Shown: positions 8,374 to 18,546, numbered from the stretch's first letter. The stretch is 64,000 nt of DNA from Limisoma sp963601185 (GCA_963601185.1 CAVCEE010000003.1:92129-156128); one strand, 5' to 3'. The notes: generated by a model not told the origin, from the sequence alone. Program-made: numbers and translations.

Positions 8374-9924
8374 TTATTTGTTGGTTTTTACTGTTTCTAT
8401 ATAGTCCTCAACGATGTTGAGCATCTTGATTGTCGCTTTGATTGCCGCTTCCGTTTGGTCGGCATCGAGACCTACAGTCTTAAGCGTCCGTCCGTTGTAT
8501 TCCCAATGGATGGTGGCCTGCACGAGGGCATCGGTGCGTCCACCTGGCGGAATGTTGACCGCATAGTTGGTGAGTCGGGGAAACTCACGGCGGCGCTGTC
8601 CTCGGTAGATCTTGCGCAGCGACTTCACGAATGCGTCATACTGACCGTCGCCCACCGAACTCTCCATATACTGCTTGCCGTTGATCTCGATTTTCAGGAT
8701 GGCAGTAGGGCGGAGGTCCTTGGCAGTGGACAACTGGTAGTTAATCAATTTGATTCGCTCGCTGTGGCTGCTGTGCTTCACAACGTCGCTGATGATGTAG
8801 GGCAAATCCTCAGGCGTTACAATCTCCTTCTTGTCGCCAAGTTCGGTGATGCGCTGTGTAACCTTTCTGATGTTCTCTTCGCTCAGTTCCATCCCCAGCG
8901 CTTCAAGGTTCTTGCGGATGTTGGCCTTGCCCGACAGTTTGCCGAGGGCATACTCGCGCGTGCGACCGAAGCGTTCCGGCGCAAGATGCGAAGAGTAGAG
9001 GTTGTCCTTGCTGTCGCCGTCTGCATGCACGCCGGCGCATTGCGTAAACACATATTCGCCGATGATAGGCTTGTTGGGCGGAATAGCCACGCCAGAGTAC
9101 GACTCGATGATGTGGCTCACGCGGTTTATCTTCGTCTCATCGATGCCGGTGTCCATGTGGAGCATATCGTGTATCACGGCGATGGCGCTCGACAGCGACG
9201 TGTTGCCGGCACGCTCTCCAAGACCGTTGACGGTGCAGTGTACGCCCGATGCGCCGACCTTCAGAGCGGCAAACATATTGGACGTGGCGAGGTCGTAGTC
9301 GTTATGGGCGTGGAAATCGAAACGCACGTCAGGGTAGGTCTTGACCATACGCTTCACATAGTCAAACGTGTCGTAAGGATCGAGGATGCCCAGCGTGTCG
9401 GGGAGCATAAACCGCTCCACCGGCTCGTGCTGCAATGCGTCCATAAGTTTGAACACATAGTCGGGCGATTGGCTGATGCCGTTTGACCAGTCCTCAAGGT
9501 AAAGGTTCACTTTCAGCCCTTTCTTCACGGCGATGGCAATCTCCGCCTTGATGTCGGCGATGTGCTCGTCGGGAGTTCTACCCAACTGCTGGCGGCAGTG
9601 ACGCTCGCTGCCCTTGGCGAGGAGGTTGATTACCGTGGCACCGGTCTCTACCGTCCATCCAGCCGAAAGTCCGCCGTCGATAAATCCGAGCACCTCCACC
9701 TTCTCCAAGTGTCCGTTTGCGCGTGCCCAGTCGCAGATGCGCTTCACCGTGTCGAATTCGCCATCCGAAACCCTTGCCGATGCCACCTCGATGCGCGGCA
9801 CGTGGAGTTCCTCTACAAGCAGACGGAAGATGCTCAGTTTCTCACTCTTGGAGAAACTCACACCCGAGGTCTGCTCGCCGTCGCGAAGCGTGGTGTCCAT
9901 TATTTCGATCAGAGAGCCTTTCAT
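8374..9924 (-). CDS. Second LeuA-like synthase (2-isopropylmalate or citramalate synthase)
   Basis: A 516-residue enzyme of the DRE-TIM aldolase superfamily that condenses acetyl-CoA with a 2-oxo acid. The N-terminal catalytic barrel has DTTLRDGEQTSG (the metal-binding Asp and catalytic Arg) and the metal ligands in DFHAHNDYDLA. The C-terminal LeuA regulatory dimer domain begins near residue 370 and includes NYAVNIPPGGRTDALVQ. It differs from the neighbouring LeuA and lies between leuD and leuB, overlapping leuD by 4 bases. Bacteroidetes leu operons commonly hold such a second copy, usually annotated only as an isopropylmalate-synthase regulatory-domain protein. The Ile-rich leader of the operon favours citramalate synthase (pyruvate as acceptor, feeding isoleucine). 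That is inference; a leucine-insensitive isopropylmalate synthase is the alternative. Confidence 0.85.
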   Translation of the reverse strand: MKGSLIEIMDTTLRDGEQTSGVSFSKSEKLSIFRLLVEELHVPRIEVASARVSDGEFDTVKRICDWARANGHLEKVEVLGFIDGGLSAGWTVETGATVINLLAKGSERHCRQQLGRTPDEHIADIKAEIAIAVKKGLKVNLYLEDWSNGISQSPDYVFKLMDALQHEPVERFMLPDTLGILDPYDTFDYVKRMVKTYPDVRFDFHAHNDYDLATSNMFAALKVGASGVHCTVNGLGERAGNTSLSSAIAVIHDMLHMDTGIDETKINRVSHIIESYSGVAIPPNKPIIGEYVFTQCAGVHADGDSKDNLYSSHLAPERFGRTREYALGKLSGKANIRKNLEALGMELSEENIRKVTQRITELGDKKEIVTPEDLPYIISDVVKHSSHSERIKLINYQLSTAKDLRPTAILKIEINGKQYMESSVGDGQYDAFVKSLRKIYRGQRRREFPRLTNYAVNIPPGGRTDALVQATIHWEYNGRTLKTVGLDADQTEAAIKATIKMLNIVEDYIETVKTNK

Positions 9925-10511
9925 GCTTTCTTTGTTTCGTAGTCCTCGATTTTGTCTTTGTTTGCGAGAAGGAAATCGATGTCGTCAAGGCCGTTGATGA
10001 GGCAATGCTTCTTGTAGCCGTTGATTTCAAATTTTTCGCTGTGACCTGTAGCCTCGTTGGTGATTGTCTGCTCAGGGAGATTGACGGTAACCACTGTCTT
10101 CGGGTCGGCGAAGATAGAGTCGAAGAGTTCGGCGAGGAACGCTTCCGAAACTACTACCGGCAACACGAAATTGTTGAGTTCGTTGTTCTTGTGGATGTCG
10201 GCGAAGAAACTCGAAACAACCACGCGGAAGCCGTAGTCGGCGATAGCCCACGCAGCGTGTTCGCGGCTCGAGCCCGAACCGAAATTCTTGCCGGCAACCA
10301 AAATCTGACCGCCGTATTTAGGGTCGTTGAGCACGAAAGAGTCAATCTTGTTGCCTTGCTTGTCGTATCGCCAGTCGCGGAACAAGTTGTCGCCAAATCC
10401 CTCGCGGGTGGTTGCCTTGAGGAAGCGGGCTGGTATGATCTGGTCGGTGTCTACGTTCTCCAGTGGAAGAGGCACACATGTGCTTTGTATGATGTTGAAT
10501 TTCTGTTTCAT
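9921..10511 (-). CDS. leuD: 3-isopropylmalate dehydratase small subunit
   Basis: A 196-residue small subunit of isopropylmalate isomerase, which with LeuC interconverts 2- and 3-isopropylmalate by dehydration and rehydration. Aconitase swivel-domain marks are visible: NVDTDQIIPARFLK near residue 19 and GKNFGSGSSREHAAWA near residue 75. The length is normal for the family. It begins 21 bases after leuC and its stop overlaps the next start in ATGA, so translation of leuC, leuD and the second synthase is probably coupled. Confidence 0.97.
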   Translation of the reverse strand: MKQKFNIIQSTCVPLPLENVDTDQIIPARFLKATTREGFGDNLFRDWRYDKQGNKIDSFVLNDPKYGGQILVAGKNFGSGSSREHAAWAIADYGFRVVVSSFFADIHKNNELNNFVLPVVVSEAFLAELFDSIFADPKTVVTVNLPEQTITNEATGHSEKFEINGYKKHCLINGLDDIDFLLANKDKIEDYETKKA

Positions 10512-10532
10512 TTCTTTGATGATTGTAGCGGT

Positions 10533-11927
10533 TTATAAAAATTTGCGTGGGTCGGTCACTTCGCCGGTGATGGCGGCAGCGGCGGCAGTCAGCGGACTTG
10601 CGAGCATTGTGCGGCTGCCGGGACCCTGACGACCCTCAAAGTTGCGGTTGCTTGTAGAAACCGAATATTTTCCGGCAGGAATCTTGTCGTCGTTCATTGC
10701 CAGACAGGCAGAGCATCCTGGTTGGCGAATCTCAAATCCCGCTTCCGCAAGAACTTTGTCCAAACCCTCTTCGCGGATCTGACGGTCAACCTCCCACGAG
10801 CCAGGCACGAGCCATGCCGTAACCGACTCCGCTTTCTTGTGACCCTTCACCAACGAGGTGAATGCGCGGAAATCCTCGATGCGGCCGTTGGTGCATGCGC
10901 CGAGAAACACATAATCTACTTTCTTGCCGAGCAATTTTTCCTCCGGGGCAAAGCCCATATAGTCAAGTGATTTGAGGAACGAAGTCTTTTCAGCCTCCGA
11001 CAGGTTTGTGGTCGAAGGAATGCTGCTGGTGATGCCGGTGCCCATGCCTGGGTTTGTGCCGTAGGTAATCATCGGCTCAATGTCGGCAGCGTCAAATTTC
11101 ACTTCTTTGTCGAATACAGCATCGTCATCGCTCTTCAGCGTCTTCCAGTAGGCGAGTGCCTTATCCCACTCTTCGCCTTTAGGCGCAAATTCACGGCCTT
11201 TGATGTAGTCAAACGTTGTTTCGTCGGGAGCAACCATACCGCCGCGTGCACCCATCTCGATAGAGAGGTTGCAGAGCGTGAGGCGGCCTTCCATCGTGAG
11301 CGACTTTACAGCCTCGCCAGCATACTCGACGAAATAGCCGGTTGCGCCGCTTGTGGTCATCTTCGACATCATATAGAGTGCCAAATCCTTGGCGGTTACA
11401 CCCTTGCCGAGTTTGCCGTCGACGGTGATGCGCATCGTCTTGGGACGTGCTTGTAGGATGCACTGCGAAGCCATAACCATCTCCACCTCGCTTGTGCCGA
11501 TGCCGAATGCCACAGCACCCATTGCGCCGTGGGTCGACGTGTGGGAGTCGCCGCAAACGATTGTCATACCCGGAAGCGTGAGACCTCTCTCTGGACCGAC
11601 CACATGGATGATACCGTTCTTTGGGTGCATCATGCCGTAGTAAGCCACGCCAAACTCCTTGGCGTTGCGCTCGAGAGTGTCGACCTGCGCACGCGAAATC
11701 GGCTCTTCGATAGGCTTGTCCTGGTCGTGGGTAGGAGTGTTGTGGTCAGGGATGCAGACAATCTGGTCCGGACGGAAACACTTGATGCCGCGCTTGCGCA
11801 GACCGTCGAAAGCCTGTGGGCTGGTAACCTCGTGGCAGTAGAGGCGGTCAATGTATAATTGAGTAGGGCCGTCGTCGACGGTTTGCACGATGTGCTTGTC
11901 CCAAATCTTGTCGAAAAGAGTGTTCAT
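10533..11927 (-). CDS. leuC: 3-isopropylmalate dehydratase large subunit
   Basis: A 464-residue large subunit of isopropylmalate isomerase, carrying the 4Fe-4S cluster. I use the ATG at 11927 (MNTLFDKIWDKH), the conserved family start; an upstream in-frame extension has no support. Cluster cysteines are visible in FLGACTNGRIEDF (~345) and QPGCSACLAMN (~405-408), and the substrate region GDSHTSTHGAMGA near residue 133. It lies 16 bases after leuA. The enzyme works with LeuD in the second step of leucine synthesis, and also on citramalate if the operon serves isoleucine. Confidence 0.97.
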   Translation of the reverse strand: MNTLFDKIWDKHIVQTVDDGPTQLYIDRLYCHEVTSPQAFDGLRKRGIKCFRPDQIVCIPDHNTPTHDQDKPIEEPISRAQVDTLERNAKEFGVAYYGMMHPKNGIIHVVGPERGLTLPGMTIVCGDSHTSTHGAMGAVAFGIGTSEVEMVMASQCILQARPKTMRITVDGKLGKGVTAKDLALYMMSKMTTSGATGYFVEYAGEAVKSLTMEGRLTLCNLSIEMGARGGMVAPDETTFDYIKGREFAPKGEEWDKALAYWKTLKSDDDAVFDKEVKFDAADIEPMITYGTNPGMGTGITSSIPSTTNLSEAEKTSFLKSLDYMGFAPEEKLLGKKVDYVFLGACTNGRIEDFRAFTSLVKGHKKAESVTAWLVPGSWEVDRQIREEGLDKVLAEAGFEIRQPGCSACLAMNDDKIPAGKYSVSTSNRNFEGRQGPGSRTMLASPLTAAAAAITGEVTDPRKFL

Positions 11928-11943
11928 TGCTGTGTAGGATATT

Positions 11944-13440
<1,497 letters not shown>

Positions 13441-13447
13441 AATCCTA

Positions 13448-13485
13448 TAAAAATAAAAAAACCTTTCTTGTTTGTCAGAAAGGTT
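13448..13485 (-). terminator. Attenuator terminator in the leu leader
   Basis: A perfect 9-bp stem (plus-strand AACCTTTCT 13460-13468 and AGAAAGGTT 13477-13485) with an 8-base loop is followed on the minus strand by a long T-rich run (13448-13459). It ends only 7 bases before the leuA ATG, so it must be read through for expression. Its promoter-proximal arm can alternatively pair with 13522-13531, next to the leader stop codon. Confidence 0.9.
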
Positions 13486-13521
13486 CGTAGCGTTGACTAT
13501 TCAAATCGTCTCACATAACAA

Positions 13522-13531
13522 AACCCCTTCT
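13522..13531 (-). promoter_or_regulatory. Antiterminator arm overlapping the leader stop codon
   Basis: AGAAGGGGTT on the minus strand begins with the last two bases of the leader TAG. It can pair with AACCTTTCT, the first arm of the attenuator terminator: eight Watson-Crick pairs, one G-U and one bulged G. It can also pair upstream with CTTCT inside Leu codons 13-14 (13561-13565). A ribosome at the stop codon would cover this arm, while one stalled at the Ile/Leu codons would leave it free. This is the region-2 geometry of enterobacterial attenuators. Confidence 0.65.
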
Positions 13532-13601
13532 ACTCCGACTCGATAATAATTGATCCGGATAGAAGAATAATGCTTAGAGAAATTGAATTAGTCTGTATCA
13601 T
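13530..13601 (-). CDS. leu operon leader peptide, Ile/Leu-rich
   Basis: A 23-residue open reading frame read by hand. It starts M-I-Q-T, contains the runs SIILLS and SIIIES, and ends with Glu before TAG. Seven of 23 residues are Ile and three are Leu. The reading frame lies about 20 bases downstream of a complete Bacteroidota promoter and directly upstream of mutually exclusive hairpins. It very probably acts as a translation sensor rather than as a protein. Synonymous use is mixed (ATA, ATT, ATC; CTA, CTT), so more than one Ile isoacceptor could be sensed. The excess of Ile over Leu is unusual for a leu operon and hints at joint control of isoleucine precursor synthesis. Confidence 0.8.
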   Translation of the reverse strand: MIQTNSISLSIILLSGSIIIESE

Positions 13602-13628
13602 TAATCTTAGTTTTTCTTTTTAACTCTG

Positions 13629-13659
13629 CAAAATTACTCATAAAAAACGACACCGCAAA
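13629..13659 (-). promoter_or_regulatory. Promoter of the leu operon (TTTG-N19-TAATTTTG)
   Basis: On the minus strand TTTG (13656-13659) is followed after 19 bases by TAATTTTG (13629-13636). This matches both Bacteroidota sigma-factor boxes at consensus spacing. Transcription should begin near 13622, about 20 bases before the leader-peptide ATG. Confidence 0.8.
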
Positions 13660-13725
13660 AAGAAATCGTAATTAAATTGCTTGTTTTGATATCAAATTGT
13701 TGTTAAAAACTCGTTGTCGGGCGAC

Positions 13726-13760
13726 AAAAAAAGGGCAGCCACAAGTTGTGGCTGCCCTTT
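13726..13760 (-). terminator. Terminator after the amidase gene
   Basis: A perfect 15-bp palindrome centred in CACAAGTTGTG (arms 13730-13744 and 13746-13760) is followed on the minus strand by T-rich sequence (13726-13732). It lies 20 bases after the amidase stop and about 70 bases upstream of the leu promoter, so it insulates the two units. Confidence 0.92.
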
Positions 13761-13780
13761 GTACAGGATTGTAGTGAATC

Positions 13781-16700
13781 TTATTTCTTGATGATTCTTA
13801 CGGCTTTACCGTTGTTGATCTTCACGAAGTAGATACCGGCTGCGAGGTCGCTCACGTTGATAGTGGCGCGGTTGCCGTCGATGTTGCTGCTTGCGTTGAC
13901 TGCTGCGCCCGAAAGGTTGTAGACGCTGATGCTTTCAACAGCCTCGGTTGCTTCAACGGTTACCACGTCGGTAGCAGGGTTAGGATAAACCTTTACTGCC
14001 GATGCAACTACGTTCTTCACGCCGTCCAGACGTACAGTGATTGTCTCTGCTGCAGGAGTGTCGACGATAGCGTTGTCGGTTGGCAATGACCATACCTGGA
14101 GTGCGTTTTGGTTGAGCACGTAGAGGTTGCCTGCGTAGTCAAACTGCATCTGGTTGGTGATTGTGCCGCCTGTCTTGACAGTGTATTCGTACTTCAGAGA
14201 AGGAGTCTTGTCGTTCCAAGTTACGCTGAACACAGCCAAGTTGCTGTCGGCATCGGCTACAACCAATGTCTTCTTGTCCTTGGAGATTGCAAGGCCGCTG
14301 CCGTTTGTGCCGGAGAGGTCTTCTGCAATAGATCCAGAGTTGAAGAGGATGTTGCCGTCGTTGTCGATGTAGACAAATGACGGGCAGTTGGATGCGTTGT
14401 TGCCGGCACCGCGGGTTTGTGCCACCCAGAGACCATTGCCGTCAGGTACGAGTTCCACGTTGGTGTTGTCCATCATGTTGTGACCGAGGTTGGCTGACGG
14501 AGCAGTATTCCAAGTGAGTGAAGTGCCGAGGTCGTAGCGGAAGATTACGTTGCTTGCGTCCTCATCGAAGGTGTAGAGTTTGGTGTCCTCACCTGTGCCG
14601 TAGATGGCTGCAGCTGTAGTAGAGCCGCCGATGTAGTTGCCGCTTGCATCGAGCAAACCGCCGTCGCTTTGACGAGTAGCGTACTGGAAGAGTTCAGGAA
14701 GAGCTGCTGTCGGGTCGGCGTTGAGGTTTGCCGGGTCGAGCAGACGGATGCCTGAAGTCGGGTCGTTCCAGTCGGAAACGAATACCACACCGTTCTCGTT
14801 GATGCCCAAGCGGTAAGGTGATGCCGTGTGGGTTGCTACGTAGCCGTTTACGCCGTAGGCATGTTCGCTGTGGTTGAGTTTGCGGTCGAAGATGTAGACA
14901 CCCTTCTCGAAGTTGTCGTTTGCATTACAGTTGGCAATGTAAATCTGACCGAAGAACTTGCTTGTCGGAGTGTTGTCGATGACAATGCCGCGAGCCTTCT
15001 TGAAGCCTCCAACGGTGGCAACCTTTGTAGGTTTGGCTGCGCCGCGGTTGGCGATTTCAACAGCCCATGCGATTTCGCCTTCAGGAATCATATCGTTGTC
15101 GATGACCTTCGACTGTTCGCCTTCCTCGATTGCGCCGAGACTTGCGTAGCCAATTACGTTGCCTGTCTCAATGCTCTTGAACACGATTGCAGCTTCAGGA
15201 GCCGCACCAGTCGACTTGAACGAGAATGTGGATTCCGTTTCGCCGATTTCAGGCACGAGGTCGTAGGCATATTCGTAGCGTACAACCGGTTGGTCAACGC
15301 CAGCGGTAGTGAATGTGGTCACCTTACCGTCGCGCACGAGGTAGAGGTTGATGTTGGCGTCGATGATCTTCTCGTCGGCGTCCTTGGTCGTTACCACTTC
15401 ACCTACGGCTGTTGCATAGGATGCCTCTGAAGGAGTGACTGTTGCGCCTGTGGCCTTCACTGCCATAGCGTAGTCGAAACCGTTGGTCACGTCAAACAGT
15501 TTCACGCCGGTCACCTTGCCGTCTTCGATTGCCGGAGTAACCATCATACTGTGGTCAGCATATTTGAAGAATGTAGCGCCGTTCTCTGCTGCGTCCATCA
15601 ACATAGAGTTGATTTGGCCCATCAGAGGAGCATCTTTGCCTTGGCTTGCTGTTTGCCATTCAATCGGGTTGGTGAGCGAACCGTCAATCACATATTGATT
15701 GTCGGCGAGCGGAGAAACGACCAACTGATAGTCAGTGCCAAGTTTGTTTGCCGTGTAGTTAGAGTCGGCAGAAATAGTCTGGTTGATGTAGGTGGTTGAA
15801 GCCAATGAGCCGTTGGCGATGCCGAACTCTACGAAGCGCATAGAGGTCGTGCTTCCTGTTGTCTGTGCAGTCACCATAGCCGCACCTTCATCCGATGTGC
15901 CGGAATAGGCGAGGGTTTGACCTGTCATAGCGTTGAAATAGTTGCCGGAGTTGGTCGATGTGAACCACTCTGCAGGGTCGCCTGTAGGCATGCCGTCGGC
16001 ATCGTTTGCCCATTTGTAGATAGCCACAGAGCCTCTCACGTCGCCATCGGCAATCTGACTGTCGCTGTATTGGTTCTCGCCGTAGCTTGAAGCAACAAGC
16101 ACGTTGTCGGAAGTGAAGGCGATGTCGGAAATCTTCAACTCGCGGTTGTTGTCGAGAGTTGTGCCGGCTGTCGAGATTTCAGTTACCGAATTGTCGGCGA
16201 GATTTACATTGTAGATGTAAGGCTCGTTGGCCGCGTCGAGGGCAAGAACATAGAGATGACCCTTGCGGATAATCTGGCGGCGGACAGTCTTGTCGGCCAA
16301 CTGAGTTGCCAACGGACTGATTTCTTCGCTTGCAGTCATCTTGAACTCTTCAGGCACGCCGTAGCCCTTGTTGCCTGAAAGTTCGTCAGGATAGTTCTCA
16401 TAGGTCTCTGTCGGAGGTACATAACTTTCCGACTCGAGGAATGCGCTGATGTAGTTGGTCTCGTTTGCCGTTACCGTAAACGGAGCGGTATATTCCTCGG
16501 TGGCTGCCTTGTAGCCCTCGGCTGAATAAGAAAGGGTGTATTCGCCCGGTTCGATGTTGTCGAAGACGAATGCGCCGTTCCATTCGTTGTCGGTTGTGTA
16601 GGTGGCAACTTCAGCACCGTTTTTGAGGAGTTTCACGGTCACGCCGTTCAGTGGCTTGTACACGTCGTTGGTGCGTGCCATCGGTTTGTAGAGAGCGTCG

Positions 16701-17623
16701 GTAAACTTCTCGTGCAGGTCGCGCACGATGCCGTAGATTGTACCGGTCTTTTCAGCCGTCCATCCCATGTAGTCGATGAGACCGCGGGCATACTGGTGAC
16801 CTTCGTGGCGGCAAACGTCGTCGTTGAGCGCACGTTGGCGGGCTGGCTGGTAGGTGTGGAAATATCCCTCAACGAGGAAGCCCGGAACGCCGTGTTTCAG
16901 CACGCCGAGGTAGCCCATATACTTGGTGCCGTTGTTTTCGGTCTCTGAGCCACTGCCATAGAAGTCTACGTCACCGCGCACGTTGGCGTTGGTGAGGCTG
17001 TAGTAAGACCATTGTTGTTGGGCATTGCTGAAGGCATACGGCCAGATGTGTTGTGCCATAGCCTTGCTGTCGCCTGCTGCATAGGTCTCGTCGTCCTTGC
17101 CGCGGAACAGGAACAATGGATAATTGGTTGTCGATCCTTCGCTTGCTGCGTTGGAGTGGATGGAGATAAACACGTCGAAGTTGTTGGCTTCCACCTCTTC
17201 ACGGATTTCCGACAGCGGACGGTTGTACGGACCGTTGTCGTCGCCTTTGGCTGCAGGATAAGGACCTGCCTTGACGTGCGACATCACAATGTGCTGTGAG
17301 AGGTCGAGCGCTGCGCCGATGCGCGTAGGGTTGTCGTTGGTCTGGTTCTTTGTGCGGTCAAACGGCACACCTGCTGCCACGAGTTTGTCGAGTAGGGCGA
17401 AACCCTTGTGGAGGTTGGTGTTTGACTCAAAGAAACCTGTGGTGTCTACATTCTCGATGTTGTACGGCTGGCGGCCGATTGTCTGGCACGGACGGTCGTT
17501 GCCTGTCCAACTGCCGTGACCTGGGTTGATGTAGACACGGACTTGGTCGGCTGTCTTGCCGGCGTATGCTGTTCCGCAGGTGAGTGCCACGATTGCGGAT
17601 GCTATCAATAGTCTGCTCTTCAT
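13781..17623 (-). CDS. Large secreted N-acetylmuramoyl-L-alanine amidase-type protein, type IX cargo
   Basis: A 1280-residue exported multidomain protein. The signal peptide ends near GTAYAGK. Residues ~28-285 look like a zinc amidase_3 domain that cuts the muramoyl-Ala bond of peptidoglycan: INPGHGSW (His ligand), FFESNTNLHKGF (Glu ligand), FISIHSNAA (His ligand) and GFLVEGYFHTY (catalytic Glu). A carboxypeptidase-regulatory-like beta sandwich follows (~295-410, with GAFVFDNIEPGEYTLSYSAEGYKAA). A long beta-rich region (~440-1190) resembles a propeller. A type IX C-terminal domain closes the protein (VKVYPNPATDVVTVEATEA through GIYFVKINNGKAVRIIKK). It is translated 2 bases after the beta-propeller protein gene and ends at a strong terminator. 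A cell-wall amidase exported by the type IX route to the outside is unusual, so its substrate may be other bacteria or host glycans. Confidence 0.85.
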   Translation of the reverse strand: MKSRLLIASAIVALTCGTAYAGKTADQVRVYINPGHGSWTGNDRPCQTIGRQPYNIENVDTTGFFESNTNLHKGFALLDKLVAAGVPFDRTKNQTNDNPTRIGAALDLSQHIVMSHVKAGPYPAAKGDDNGPYNRPLSEIREEVEANNFDVFISIHSNAASEGSTTNYPLFLFRGKDDETYAAGDSKAMAQHIWPYAFSNAQQQWSYYSLTNANVRGDVDFYGSGSETENNGTKYMGYLGVLKHGVPGFLVEGYFHTYQPARQRALNDDVCRHEGHQYARGLIDYMGWTAEKTGTIYGIVRDLHEKFTDALYKPMARTNDVYKPLNGVTVKLLKNGAEVATYTTDNEWNGAFVFDNIEPGEYTLSYSAEGYKAATEEYTAPFTVTANETNYISAFLESESYVPPTETYENYPDELSGNKGYGVPEEFKMTASEEISPLATQLADKTVRRQIIRKGHLYVLALDAANEPYIYNVNLADNSVTEISTAGTTLDNNRELKISDIAFTSDNVLVASSYGENQYSDSQIADGDVRGSVAIYKWANDADGMPTGDPAEWFTSTNSGNYFNAMTGQTLAYSGTSDEGAAMVTAQTTGSTTSMRFVEFGIANGSLASTTYINQTISADSNYTANKLGTDYQLVVSPLADNQYVIDGSLTNPIEWQTASQGKDAPLMGQINSMLMDAAENGATFFKYADHSMMVTPAIEDGKVTGVKLFDVTNGFDYAMAVKATGATVTPSEASYATAVGEVVTTKDADEKIIDANINLYLVRDGKVTTFTTAGVDQPVVRYEYAYDLVPEIGETESTFSFKSTGAAPEAAIVFKSIETGNVIGYASLGAIEEGEQSKVIDNDMIPEGEIAWAVEIANRGAAKPTKVATVGGFKKARGIVIDNTPTSKFFGQIYIANCNANDNFEKGVYIFDRKLNHSEHAYGVNGYVATHTASPYRLGINENGVVFVSDWNDPTSGIRLLDPANLNADPTAALPELFQYATRQSDGGLLDASGNYIGGSTTAAAIYGTGEDTKLYTFDEDASNVIFRYDLGTSLTWNTAPSANLGHNMMDNTNVELVPDGNGLWVAQTRGAGNNASNCPSFVYIDNDGNILFNSGSIAEDLSGTNGSGLAISKDKKTLVVADADSNLAVFSVTWNDKTPSLKYEYTVKTGGTITNQMQFDYAGNLYVLNQNALQVWSLPTDNAIVDTPAAETITVRLDGVKNVVASAVKVYPNPATDVVTVEATEAVESISVYNLSGAAVNASSNIDGNRATINVSDLAAGIYFVKINNGKAVRIIKK

Positions 17624-17625
17624 GT

Positions 17626-18546
17626 CTATTTGGTTTTTACATTAATAATGTACGCGTCGCCACTTGGAGTGGAGAAAGCAATCTTTTCGCCGTTGGCAGA
17701 TACGGTTGGGTACATTGCCACGGTTTCACCGTCGCTAATCACTTGCTTCTCTTTGCCGTCGGCTGAGTAGGCGATGATTTCCGATGAGGTGACATACTCG
17801 CCGTTGTCGCGGTCGAGCATACCTACAACGATGTTGTTGTCATACCATTTCGGTGCGCGGAGAGTGCCGAGGAACTGCACGTTGCTGCCGTCGATGTTGC
17901 AGGTGTAGGCTCCCGAGCCAGCAAGGTAGTAGACCACCTTGGTGCCGTCGGGCGAAACTGATGGCCACAGGTAACTTTGTCCTTCTGTACCGTTTGGCGA
18001 CAGACGGGAGGCTTTGCCGTTGCGGTTTACCATCAGTTGTCCGTACTCTACGTAGGCAACCGGTGTAGCCTTGTCAGCCTTGGCGTTGTTGAACGCCTTG
18101 GTTGTGAGTTTGCCTTTCTTCACGGCGTAGACAACGTTGCCGTTGGCAGCCACGCCCTGAAGGTCGCGTGTGGCGTCAACGATAGTGCTTGTTGCGCCAC
18201 TCTGCAGGTTGACCGACTTGAGCGACTGCTTCTTGAGTTTGTCTTTGCCTATCTGGTTTTCGCGGTACACGATCGTGTTTCCGTTGTCGATGATCTTGGC
18301 GTCATATTCCGAGCCGTAGGCTGTTGTGACAGTGGTCAACTGTCCTGATGCCAAATCCAACTTTTGTAGACCTTGCTTCTGTTGGTCAGACAAGAGGAGA
18401 TAGTCGCCGTTTGGACTGATAGTCGCAATGTCGACTTTCGCGCCTGCCGGAAGTGCCACTTGCTGGGTGGAACCTATCTCCAACAGTTGTGCGAACCCCA
18501 TGCTTGAGCCGCAGAGGAGCATCACAGAAAGAAAAATTTTTCTCAT
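17626..18546 (-). CDS. Exported TolB-like beta-propeller protein
   Basis: A 306-residue secreted protein. The signal peptide is MRKIFLSVMLLCGSSMGFAQ. The mature part is a series of WD40-like/PD40 blades: ISPNGDYLLLSDQ, IDNGNTIVYREN, VSPDGTKVVYYLAG and VSANGEKIAFSTPSG are the recurring SPDG...I.F motifs, as in the C-terminal domain of TolB. It has no lipobox, no type IX domain and no TolB N-terminal domain. It is the first gene of a unit with the amidase protein, which itself contains a propeller-like stretch, so the two may act together at the envelope. The specific partner is unknown. Confidence 0.78.
   Translation of the reverse strand: MRKIFLSVMLLCGSSMGFAQLLEIGSTQQVALPAGAKVDIATISPNGDYLLLSDQQKQGLQKLDLASGQLTTVTTAYGSEYDAKIIDNGNTIVYRENQIGKDKLKKQSLKSVNLQSGATSTIVDATRDLQGVAANGNVVYAVKKGKLTTKAFNNAKADKATPVAYVEYGQLMVNRNGKASRLSPNGTEGQSYLWPSVSPDGTKVVYYLAGSGAYTCNIDGSNVQFLGTLRAPKWYDNNIVVGMLDRDNGEYVTSSEIIAYSADGKEKQVISDGETVAMYPTVSANGEKIAFSTPSGDAYIINVKTK

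Noticed and set aside
13441..13660. T-box riboswitch upstream of leuA
   Set aside because: No T-box sequence (the conserved UGG-containing 14-mer) or specifier-loop architecture was seen, while a leader peptide with stacked regulatory codons explains the structure.
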